Of a DNA stretch of 27,314 nt, positions 1 through 6,205 are shown one piece after another. A program made the translations under genes and the position numbers. Each line of letters begins with the position of its first letter. Position 1 is the first letter of the stretch. The stretch is from Lachnospiraceae bacterium (GTDB taxonomy: Bacteria; Bacillota; Clostridia; Lachnospirales; Lachnospiraceae). The stretch is taken from contig JAFUUM010000359.1 in the NCBI GenBank assembly GCA_017477805.1, positions 1 to 27,314 of the forward strand, written 5' to 3'. The notes under the pieces were generated by a model. It made no database searches, had not been told where the DNA came from, and saw nothing but the letters and a program-made list of their open reading frames with translations.

Positions 1-3
1 AAG

Positions 4-51
4 CCCTCCATTTATTAGCTTTATTATAACACAAAATGACACAAATGTCAT
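4..51 (-). promoter_or_regulatory. Leftward sigma-A-like promoter and RBS for a gene beyond the left edge
   Basis: On the minus strand there is a -35 ATGACA (46-51), a 17-nt spacer, and an extended -10 TGT-TATAAT (TATAAT at 23-28), followed by GGAGGG at 4-9, which fits a ribosome binding site for a start codon just outside the window. An inverted repeat ATGACA-CAAA-TGTCAT (36-51) overlaps the -35 element and spacer, so it could be an operator. Read on the plus strand the same repeat is followed by seven T (53-59) and could instead act as a weak terminator. The gene itself is not visible, so its identity is unknown. Confidence 0.5.
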
Positions 52-61
52 GTTTTTTTGT

Positions 62-97
62 AAAGAAAAAAGCCCAAACATCGAAATGTTTGAGCCT
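62..97 (-). terminator. Minus-strand terminator-like hairpin
   Basis: Arms around CAAACAT (75-81) and ATGTTTG (86-92) form a stem that extends with one mismatch to AGC/GCT. On the minus strand it is followed by a T-rich tract (the complement of 62-71), which is the form of an intrinsic terminator. No minus-strand gene is seen to its right before position 207, so it may insulate the leftward promoter at 4-51 or end a short antisense transcript. Confidence 0.4.
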
Positions 98-101
98 TTG
101 T

Positions 102-156
102 CTACAGTCTGTAGGGAGAAAAAAGAATCTATATTCTTTTTTCTCCCTGTTTTGTT
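102..156 (+). terminator. Long perfect hairpin (16-bp stem) preceded by a 13-bp dyad
   Basis: Positions 113-128 and 133-148 are perfect reverse complements (16 bp, A/G-rich against T/C-rich) around a CTAT loop, followed by GTTTTGTT. This is a strong hairpin with a T-rich tail on the plus strand. A second dyad, CTACAG-T-CTGTAG (102-114), overlaps its left arm. It lies just upstream of the -10 element at 156-161, so it could block read-through into the GGDEF-luxS operon or serve as a regulator site. Which role applies cannot be decided from sequence. Confidence 0.5.
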
Positions 157-174
157 ATAATTACTCTTAAGAGT
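153..174 (+). promoter_or_regulatory. Extended -10 promoter with 12-bp palindrome for the GGDEF-luxS operon
   Basis: TGT-TATAAT (153-161) is a perfect extended -10 element. No good -35 is visible, because the upstream sequence is taken up by the 113-148 hairpin. Directly downstream, around the expected transcription start, lies the perfect palindrome ACTCTTAAGAGT (163-174). Its position would suit a repressor operator. The first gene starts at 207. Confidence 0.5.
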
Positions 175-206
175 TATTTGGGGAGAAGTAGTTGGGAGGC
201 CCTGCA

Positions 207-2066
207 ATGAGAAAAATCGCGTTGCTCACCGACGGGTGGAAGAAGCTTATCACCCATGCCTGGGCAGACGGCATTATTACGGCTATTCAAAAAGAGAATA
301 AGGATATCGCTCTGTTCCAGTATAATTGCTGGGGGAACGGTACCCATAACACCATGGAGAGGGAAGGAGAATATAACATTTTCCGGCTTCCCGATCTGAA
401 GGAATTTGACGGGGTAGTGATCGATATGACCAATACCTCTATTCGTGCGTTCCAGAGTCTGATCCTGGATAAACTCCGGAACGTCCAGATCCCCGTGGTC
501 TTTATCGGTACGGAAGAGCCCGGTTTCTACAGTGTGGAAGTGGATAATTCCGGTCCCATCAAGGAGATCGTACGGCACTTATACAATGAACACGGATGCA
601 GACGGTTTGTGTTTGCGGGAGGCCCGAAACACAATGCGGAAAACACCACCCGCGTCCGGGCTTATACGGAAGTGCTTCAGGAACTTGGGTTAAATCCTCT
701 GGATAATCCGGTCTATTACGATAATTTTGAATTTGAAGCAGGCGTGAAGTACATGAAGCAGATGGCCAACAGCCAGACGGTGCTTCCCGATGCTTTTGTT
801 TGTTCCAATGATAATATCGCGGCAGGTCTTTGCTACCAGGCCCATAAAATGGGATATCGTGTGCCCGATGACTTTAAGGTGACGGGTTTTGATAACATGG
901 AGAAGGCAAGGCTTTTTGATCCCCAGATCACTACCGTTACCCAGATCCGGGAGACCATCGGTGCCAAGGGCCTCTGGGTTTTAGAGCAGGTTTGGGATGG
1001 AAATGAACCGCCCTTGAAGAATACGGTTCCAGCAGAGTGTGTCTTTACGGAGAGTTGCGGCTGTCCCAATGCCGGAAAGGTCAATTACAGGGAATTTCTG
1101 AAAGGAACTGTGGTCGATGACGTTAAGGCCATGAATCAGGAAGAAATGCTCTTTGATCTGCAGTCCAAGATCTCCGGCCAGACTTCCATCGAGAGAGCTA
1201 TCGGCATGATCGGGGAATACTTTGATCAGAGAGACTGCGACGGGTACTACATGGTGCTGGACCGCAGAGTATTAAAGGCCGACATGGATGTGGAACTGGT
1301 CAGAAAAGGATATGACCATAACAACCTCAACATCGTGGTGGCAAGAGAAAATAAGTCCCTGAAGCAGCTGCCCATCGGTGATCGGGAAGATAAGCTGTTT
1401 GAATATCTGTCGGAAGCCGGAAGAGGTGTGCACTATATCTATACACCCCTTCATTTCCGGAATATGTGTATCGGCTACGCAGTGGTAAAGAACCCCAGGT
1501 TCCTGCGGGTCAACCAGAACTACTATGATGTTCAGGTTGCCATCATGTCGGTGCTGCAGGGTAAATTCTACTCGCTGCAGTTACAGAATTCCTACGAGCG
1601 GATGCAGGACATTTACAACAGGGATCAGCTCACCGGCATTTACAACCGTATCGCTTACGAAGAAAACTTCCGTCCTGCTTTTGAACTGTATTGTCAGGAA
1701 GGCTATGATGTGGCAGTATTCCTTGCGGATGCGGACAGTTTCAAGGAGATCAATGACTCCCACGGCCATGCCTTCGGTGACCATGTCCTTGTAGAGATCG
1801 CAAAAGCTCTTTCCGCCCATCTGCCCAAGGGCGGATATGTGTGCCGTTACGGCGGTGATGAATACGTTGGATTTTTCCCCAGAGCCACAGCGGAAATGGT
1901 GGAAGAATACAGAGATAAGGTACTAAAGCAGTTAGGCGAGCAGTGGATCAGCCTGAGTCTTGGTATCATCCTCGTACCCGGTGAAAGCGACGGCGACCTG
2001 AATGATTACGTGAAGCAGGCTGATGAAGCGATGTACGAGATCAAGAGAAAGAAAAAAGGAGTCTGA
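207..2066 (+). CDS. LacI/periplasmic-binding-fold + GAF-like + GGDEF protein (putative diguanylate cyclase)
   Basis: The 619-aa protein begins at ATG 207, with GGGAGG at 194-199 seven bases upstream; an in-frame TTG at 192 is a poorer choice because it lies over that site. Residues ~1-290 read as a LacI/RbsB-type sugar-binding fold (start RKIALLTDGW, then IPVVFIGTEEPG, FVCSNDNIAAGL and VTGFDNM) without a DNA-binding helix-turn-helix. Residues ~310-450 look GAF-like. The C-terminus is a GGDEF domain with DQLTGIYNR, the metal-binding ADADSFKEIND and the signature GGDEY at 549-553. No signal peptide or membrane segment is seen, so it should be cytosolic. The family makes cyclic di-GMP from two GTP. 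The RxxD product-inhibition site expected before the signature is absent. It is followed by luxS after 7 nt, which suggests one transcript. Ligand unknown; the domain order is clear, the activity inferred. Confidence 0.85.
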   Translation: MRKIALLTDGWKKLITHAWADGIITAIQKENKDIALFQYNCWGNGTHNTMEREGEYNIFRLPDLKEFDGVVIDMTNTSIRAFQSLILDKLRNVQIPVVFIGTEEPGFYSVEVDNSGPIKEIVRHLYNEHGCRRFVFAGGPKHNAENTTRVRAYTEVLQELGLNPLDNPVYYDNFEFEAGVKYMKQMANSQTVLPDAFVCSNDNIAAGLCYQAHKMGYRVPDDFKVTGFDNMEKARLFDPQITTVTQIRETIGAKGLWVLEQVWDGNEPPLKNTVPAECVFTESCGCPNAGKVNYREFLKGTVVDDVKAMNQEEMLFDLQSKISGQTSIERAIGMIGEYFDQRDCDGYYMVLDRRVLKADMDVELVRKGYDHNNLNIVVARENKSLKQLPIGDREDKLFEYLSEAGRGVHYIYTPLHFRNMCIGYAVVKNPRFLRVNQNYYDVQVAIMSVLQGKFYSLQLQNSYERMQDIYNRDQLTGIYNRIAYEENFRPAFELYCQEGYDVAVFLADADSFKEINDSHGHAFGDHVLVEIAKALSAHLPKGGYVCRYGGDEYVGFFPRATAEMVEEYRDKVLKQLGEQWISLSLGIILVPGESDGDLNDYVKQADEAMYEIKRKKKGV

Positions 2067-2073
2067 AGAAAGA

Positions 2074-2553
2074 ATGGAGAAGATCGCCAGTTTTACCGTT
2101 AATCACCTAAATCTGATGCCCGGTATCTATGTTTCAAGAAAGGATCACGTGGGAGAAAATGTGATCACCACCTTTGATCTGCGCATGACCGCACCCAACC
2201 GGGAACCGGTGATGAATACGGCAGAGATCCATACAGTGGAACATCTGGGAGCTACTTTCCTCAGAAATGATCCGGAATATAAGGATAAGACCATCTATTT
2301 TGGCCCCATGGGCTGCCGGACCGGATTTTACATGGTCCTTGCCGGTGACTATGAGTCCAAGGATGTAGTGGACCTTGTAACAAGAATGTTTGAGTTCGTC
2401 AGGGATTTCGAGGGTGAAGTACCCGGAGCATCTCCCAGAGACTGCGGAAACTATCTGGATATGAACCTGGGCATGGCAAAGTTTATTGCCGCCAGATATC
2501 TGGAAAGAGACCTGAAAGACATCGGCCCCGACAGGCTGGTATATCCCGAGTAA
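2074..2553 (+). CDS. luxS: S-ribosylhomocysteine lyase (AI-2 synthesis)
   Basis: LuxS cleaves S-ribosylhomocysteine to homocysteine and DPD, the precursor of autoinducer-2, within the activated methyl cycle in the cytosol. The 159-aa length is normal for the family. The metal ligands are visible as HTVEH (H53, H57) and C124 in PRDCGNY, and the catalytic Cys is C81 in MGCRTGFYM. ATG 2074 is chosen because it gives the usual MEKIASFTVNH start; its likely ribosome binding site (AAAGGAG, 2055-2061) lies inside the end of the upstream GGDEF gene, consistent with translational coupling. An in-frame extension to 2023 merely overlaps that gene. The methyl-cycle partners (pfs, metK) are not nearby. 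Confidence 0.96.
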   Translation: MEKIASFTVNHLNLMPGIYVSRKDHVGENVITTFDLRMTAPNREPVMNTAEIHTVEHLGATFLRNDPEYKDKTIYFGPMGCRTGFYMVLAGDYESKDVVDLVTRMFEFVRDFEGEVPGASPRDCGNYLDMNLGMAKFIAARYLERDLKDIGPDRLVYPE

Positions 2554-2559
2554 AAAAAC

Positions 2560-2600
2560 AGATCCTCATCGTTAGCGTATGGCAGACGATGAGGATCTTT
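2560..2600. terminator. Bidirectional intrinsic terminator between luxS and rubrerythrin
   Basis: A 13-bp perfect stem (2560-2572 with 2586-2598, around AGATCCTCATCGT) and a 13-nt loop follow the luxS stop by 7 nt. On the plus strand the tail is a short TTTGATT. On the minus strand the tail is seven T (complement of the A run at 2552-2558), so it is stronger for leftward transcripts. It probably ends both luxS and the convergent rubrerythrin transcript. Confidence 0.75.
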
Positions 2601-2626
2601 GATTCGTTATGAAATAGGTGTTCTGC

Positions 2627-2842
2627 TGCGAGGACAAGTTTCTCCCTGCTCCGAGATTACGGTTTTAGTGGCTCTAAGCATTTCGCCGGGATCATGATAA
2701 CGTCCGGGTCGTCCGCGCGCTGCATCCGTGCATCGTGCGGAACTTGCTCCGCCATCCGTGGCTCCGCATCCCTGGGTTACTCACGAAATGCCAAGAGCCA
2801 CTACAAACCTTCATCAGTCGCAGGTCAAAACCAGTCCTCGCA
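2627..2842. repeat. ~215-bp imperfect inverted repeat (structured or dispersed intergenic element)
   Basis: This non-coding stretch fills the space between the luxS terminator and the rubrerythrin stop. Outer arms TGCGAGGAC (2627-2635) and GTCCTCGCA (2834-2842) match perfectly. Inner arms 2667-2685 and 2784-2802 match at 17 of 19 bases. The arms between them keep CCTGC and GGTTT in register, so the whole can fold as one long stem. The centre holds GC-rich repeats of CATCCGTG, GCGGA and TCCGC that can form smaller hairpins. A minus-strand rubrerythrin transcript would carry the entire element in its 3' UTR. It could be a MITE-like dispersed repeat or a structured RNA; no known RNA family was recognised. 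Short reading frames across it look spurious. Confidence 0.55.
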
Positions 2843-2853
2843 TCATATCATTC

Positions 2854-3393
2854 TCAGCCAAAGTACCGATCTAACAGACCCTTGAATGCCTTGCCATGGC
2901 GGGCTTCGTCACGAGCCATCTCATGTACGGTGTCATGGATGGCATCCAGATCCAATGCTTTCGCACGTTTTGCCAGGTCGGTCTTACCGGAGGTAGCGCC
3001 ATTCTCGGCCTCTACACGAACCTCCAGGTTCTTCTTCGTGGAGTCCGTCAGAACTTCGCCAAGCAGCTCTGCAAACTTCGCAGCATGTTCAGCCTCTTCC
3101 CAGGCAGCCTTTGCATAGTAATCACCGATCTCGGGATAGCCTTCTCTGTAAGCCTGTCTGCTCATGGCAAGATACATACCGACTTCGGAGCACTCTCCGT
3201 TGAAGTTGGATCGCAGATCGGCAATGATATCTTCGGGGGCACCCTTTGCAACGCCTACCACATGCTCTGCAGCCCAGGTCATCTCACCGGACTGTGCGGT
3301 GAATTTCTCCGCGGGAGCGTGACAAACCGGACATTCTGCCGGCGGATTATCCCCTTCATGCACATACCCACATACCTGACATACGTATTTCAT
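2854..3393 (-). CDS. Reverse-type rubrerythrin (rubredoxin + diiron ferritin-like)
   Basis: The 179-aa protein has an N-terminal rubredoxin domain with four Cys (C5, C8, C21, C24 in CQVC...CPVC) followed by a ferritin-like diiron domain with glutamates around E67/E70, E100xxH103 (EEAEH) and E163xxH166 (DEARH). This order is the reverse of classical rubrerythrin and matches the clostridial 'reverse rubrerythrin', an NADH-linked peroxide and oxygen scavenger in anaerobes. The start at 3393 has GGAG/AAGG motifs upstream on the minus strand. It appears monocistronic, converging on luxS, with its own promoter and a dyad at 3458-3477. The family assignment is firm; the exact electron donor is not visible. 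Confidence 0.94.
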   Translation of the reverse strand: MKYVCQVCGYVHEGDNPPAECPVCHAPAEKFTAQSGEMTWAAEHVVGVAKGAPEDIIADLRSNFNGECSEVGMYLAMSRQAYREGYPEIGDYYAKAAWEEAEHAAKFAELLGEVLTDSTKKNLEVRVEAENGATSGKTDLAKRAKALDLDAIHDTVHEMARDEARHGKAFKGLLDRYFG

Positions 3394-3457
3394 ACCTTCT
3401 TCTCCTTTTCTTTTTGAATATTGAGCAGTTTTTACACTGCATAAATCCGTGCACCCA

Positions 3458-3477
3458 TTATATCAAACTGTTTGATA
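3458..3477 (-). promoter_or_regulatory. Rubrerythrin promoter with perfect 17-bp operator-like dyad
   Basis: On the minus strand a TATAAT -10 box lies at 3458-3463, about 65 bases before the rubrerythrin start; no strong -35 is seen. TATCAAAC-T-GTTTGATA (3461-3477) is a perfect 8-1-8 inverted repeat overlapping the -10 and spacer. The 7-1-7 core architecture is like that of Fur/PerR-family boxes, but the bases differ from the classical PerR consensus. Repression by a peroxide- or redox-sensing regulator is inferred. Confidence 0.6.
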
Positions 3478-3669
3478 AAACACTACATATATAGAAAAAT
3501 GTCAGATATTTATTTGGCGACATTAGGACAGCCAAAGAACATTTTTGATGCCCGCCTTAGGAACATCACTTAATGAACATGAGTGCCCAACCTTGCCGCC
3601 TATGATATACTGAACATATAGGTTTTTACAGTTGAGATGATCTTGATCTTACGCAGATGGAGAACAAGT
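3478..3669. other. Intergenic region upstream of the two-component system; four GAACAT motifs
   Basis: This gap carries no plausible gene. GAACAT occurs at 3537-3542, 3561-3566, 3575-3580 and 3612-3617, all in the same orientation but unevenly spaced. TATGAT/TATACT (3601-3611) is a possible -10 for the kinase operon, with no convincing -35. The repeats could bind the response regulator, but that is a weak inference. Confidence 0.25.
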
Positions 3670-4836
3670 ATGAAACTGAAAACACGACTGATCATATCCT
3701 TTTTTGCCATGATCCTGGTGCCGTTTTTCTCGGCATATCTGGCATTTTGGTGTATCAATGCCTATCTGTTTGAGGGGGGACACGGTCCCGGATTTTCACC
3801 GGAAGCGGCGGCACAGGTCCATGAAACAGTCAGCGGACTCATGACCTACGCGTGGATGGGACTTTTTGCCATCCTTACTGCCACGGCAGCGGGGATCACC
3901 CAGTGGATCTACGGAAGTGTTTTCCAGCCCATCAATGAACTGAACCGGGCCATGACCAATATCGCCAACGGAAACCTGGACTATCAGCTGCCTTCGGACA
4001 TTACGGAAAAGGGCGGAGAACTCGGAGAACTCTGTCAGAACTACGAGGACATGAGGCTGAGGCTCAAGGAATCCGCAGAGGACAAACTCCAGCATGAGAT
4101 CCAGAATAAGGAACTCATCACCAACATCTCCCATGACCTGAAAACTCCCATGACAGCCATCAAGGGATATGTGGAAGGCATTATGGACGGGGTGGCGGAT
4201 ACCCCCGAAAAGATGGATAAATACATCAAAACCATCTATAATAAAACCATCGACATGGACCGCCTGATCAACGAGTTGACGGTATATTCGGGACTGGATA
4301 ACAACCGGATCCCTTATAATTTCCTGAAACTGAACGTGGCGGACTATTTTAAGGACTGCTTAGAGGAGATCGGACTGGATCTGGAGTCCAAGAATATGGT
4401 GCTGAATTACTCCAATCTGCTGGCTCCCGGGACCACGGTCATTGCGGATCCGGAGCAGATGAAGCGAGTGATCGGCAATGTCATCAGCAACAGCCTGAAG
4501 TACCAGGATCCGGAAAAACCTCAGTGTATCATCGATATCCGCCTGCTGGATGAAGTGGATTCCATCCGGGTAGAGATCGAAGACAACGGGCGGGGGATCG
4601 CGGCAAAAGATCTTCCCCATATATTTGAACGGTTTTACAGAACAGATGCTTCCCGAAATTCCGGGAAGGGCGGCAGCGGCGTAGGGTTATCCATCGTCAA
4701 GAAGATCATCGAAGATCACGGAGGCTACATCTGGGCCACCGGAAAAGAAGGCGAAGGGACCTGTATTCACTTTGTACTGAGAAAGTATATCGAAAAAGGG
4801 GAGGCCTATGAGCAGGATACTGATTATCGAAGATGA
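3670..4836 (+). CDS. Sensor histidine kinase (two TM, HAMP, HisKA, HATPase)
   Basis: A 388-aa membrane kinase that autophosphorylates and passes the phosphate to the response regulator encoded next. Membrane segments lie at about residues 8-33 and 58-82, with a short ~25-residue extracellular loop, so it may sense a signal in or near the membrane. A HAMP linker follows, then the H-box NISHDLKTPMTAIKGY with phospho-accepting H155, N-box (VIGNVISNSLKY), G1 DNGRGI, F-box FERFYRTDASR and G2 GGSGVGLSIVKK. ATG 3670 is preferred since GGAGA (3659-3663) sits six bases upstream; an in-frame ATG at 3637 has no clear site. Its end overlaps the regulator gene by 29 nt. Signal unknown. Confidence 0.92.
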   Translation: MKLKTRLIISFFAMILVPFFSAYLAFWCINAYLFEGGHGPGFSPEAAAQVHETVSGLMTYAWMGLFAILTATAAGITQWIYGSVFQPINELNRAMTNIANGNLDYQLPSDITEKGGELGELCQNYEDMRLRLKESAEDKLQHEIQNKELITNISHDLKTPMTAIKGYVEGIMDGVADTPEKMDKYIKTIYNKTIDMDRLINELTVYSGLDNNRIPYNFLKLNVADYFKDCLEEIGLDLESKNMVLNYSNLLAPGTTVIADPEQMKRVIGNVISNSLKYQDPEKPQCIIDIRLLDEVDSIRVEIEDNGRGIAAKDLPHIFERFYRTDASRNSGKGGSGVGLSIVKKIIEDHGGYIWATGKEGEGTCIHFVLRKYIEKGEAYEQDTDYRR

Positions 4837-5497
4837 AGAAGCTATCGCGGATCTGGAGAAGGATTATCTGGAATTGTCCGACTTCGAAGTAAAGATCGAG
4901 AACACCGGAGATGGCGGTCTTGCTACGGCGCTGAAAGAGGAATTTGACCTGATCATCCTGGATCTGATGCTTCCGGGAATGGACGGATTTGATGTGTGCA
5001 AAAAGATCCGTGAGGTGAAGAATATCCCCATTCTCATGGTATCCGCCAAGAAGGATGACATCGATAAGATCCGGGGACTGGGCCTTGGGGCAGACGATTA
5101 CATGACAAAACCCTTCAGCCCCAGTGAACTGGTGGCAAGAGTGAAAGCCCATCTGGCAAGGTATGACAGACTGGTGGGCTCCGGTCAGAAACAGAATGAT
5201 ATCGTGGAGATCCGCGGTATCAAGATTGACAAGACTGCCCGCAGAGTATGGATCAATGGGGAAGAAAAGAACTTTACCACAAAGGAATTTGACCTTCTGA
5301 CCTTCCTGGCAGAGAACCCCAACCACGTATTTACCAAGGAAGAACTGTTCCGTGAGATCTGGGATATGGATTCCATCGGAGATATCGCCACCGTAACGGT
5401 CCACATCAAAAAGATCCGTGAAAAGATCGAGTTCGATACATCGAAGCCGCAGTATATCGAGACCATTTGGGGAGTCGGATACCGCTTTAAGGTATGA
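4808..5497 (+). CDS. OmpR/PhoB-family response regulator
   Basis: A 229-aa cytosolic transcription factor. The receiver domain (about 1-115) shows the acidic pocket E8-D9-E10, phospho-accepting D52 in LDLMLPGMDG, S79 and K101 in the MTKPF motif. The C-terminal half is a winged helix ending in the typical VHIKKIREKIE...IETIWGVGYRFKV sequence. GGGGAGG (4799-4805) precedes the start, inside the overlapping kinase gene, so the two are translated together. Kinase-then-regulator order is less common than the reverse but well known in Clostridia. Targets may include the downstream envelope gene, which is inference. Confidence 0.95.
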   Translation: MSRILIIEDEEAIADLEKDYLELSDFEVKIENTGDGGLATALKEEFDLIILDLMLPGMDGFDVCKKIREVKNIPILMVSAKKDDIDKIRGLGLGADDYMTKPFSPSELVARVKAHLARYDRLVGSGQKQNDIVEIRGIKIDKTARRVWINGEEKNFTTKEFDLLTFLAENPNHVFTKEELFREIWDMDSIGDIATVTVHIKKIREKIEFDTSKPQYIETIWGVGYRFKV

Positions 5498-5500
5498 TGA

Positions 5501-6205
5501 ATGATTGAAGAAAGAGACATTATCTATATCGACCATGAGCTTTTGATCTGCCGGAAACGGGCAGGCATGGCCACCCAGACTGCCAAACTGGGGGAACCGG
5601 ATCTTGTCAGCGAGCTCAAGGCCTATCTGGCAAGGCAGACCGGGGAGAGAGACCCCTATCTGGGACTGGTCCATCGCCTGGATCAGCCGGTGGAAGGTCT
5701 TTTGGCTTTTGGTCTGACGAAACGTTCCACAGCGGCACTTTCCAAGGGACTTACCCAGAAGGAATACTGCAAAGATTACTATGCGGTAACCCTGAACAGA
5801 CAGGAAGGCCAGGTGGGGATGCTGGAGGACTACCTGGTAAAAGATGGGAAAACCTCCACCGCCAAAGTCGTGACGGCAGATACTCCGGAAGCAAAAAAGG
5901 CGGTGCTTCGCTATCGCATGGTGAATGTGGACAAAGAATGTGCCCTCTATGCCATCATGCTGGAAACGGGACGATTTCATCAGATCCGTGTGCAGATGGC
6001 CCATACGGGGCTTCCGCTTTTGGGGGACCGGAAATACGGGGACGAAGAGTCCATCCGGTATTCCGAAGAACATGGGATAAAAAATGTGGCACTGTGTGCG
6101 TTCAAGATCTCGCTTCCGCACCCGGTTTCGGGTAAGCGTCTTGTATTTACCATAGAGCCGGAGGGGAAGATCTTTGAAAGACTGCTTGGAAACAAAAAAG
6201 CCTGA
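5501..6205 (+). CDS. RluA-family pseudouridine synthase
   Basis: The 234-aa protein carries the RluA-family catalytic motif as HRLDQPVEG (catalytic D61), followed by KEYCKDYYAV and the conserved GRFHQIRVQMAHTGLPLLGDRKYG. The family isomerises uridine to pseudouridine in rRNA or tRNA. There is no N-terminal S4 domain, so it resembles the short members (YqcB/TruC/RluA-like) rather than RluD. It starts 3 nt after the response regulator and overlaps the next gene by 32 nt, so it is probably part of one transcript from 3670 to 7781. The target position is not predictable from sequence. Confidence 0.9.
   Translation: MIEERDIIYIDHELLICRKRAGMATQTAKLGEPDLVSELKAYLARQTGERDPYLGLVHRLDQPVEGLLAFGLTKRSTAALSKGLTQKEYCKDYYAVTLNRQEGQVGMLEDYLVKDGKTSTAKVVTADTPEAKKAVLRYRMVNVDKECALYAIMLETGRFHQIRVQMAHTGLPLLGDRKYGDEESIRYSEEHGIKNVALCAFKISLPHPVSGKRLVFTIEPEGKIFERLLGNKKA

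Noticed and set aside
102..114. CTACAGTCTGTAG as a BlaI/CopY-type operator
   Set aside because: The half-site spacing is three bases between TACA and TGTA, unlike the usual two, and no beta-lactamase or copper gene is near.
2694..3118. Short plus-strand open frames across the inverted-repeat element and rubrerythrin 3' end
   Set aside because: No Shine-Dalgarno, no known domain; the area is explained by the repeat and the antisense rubrerythrin gene.
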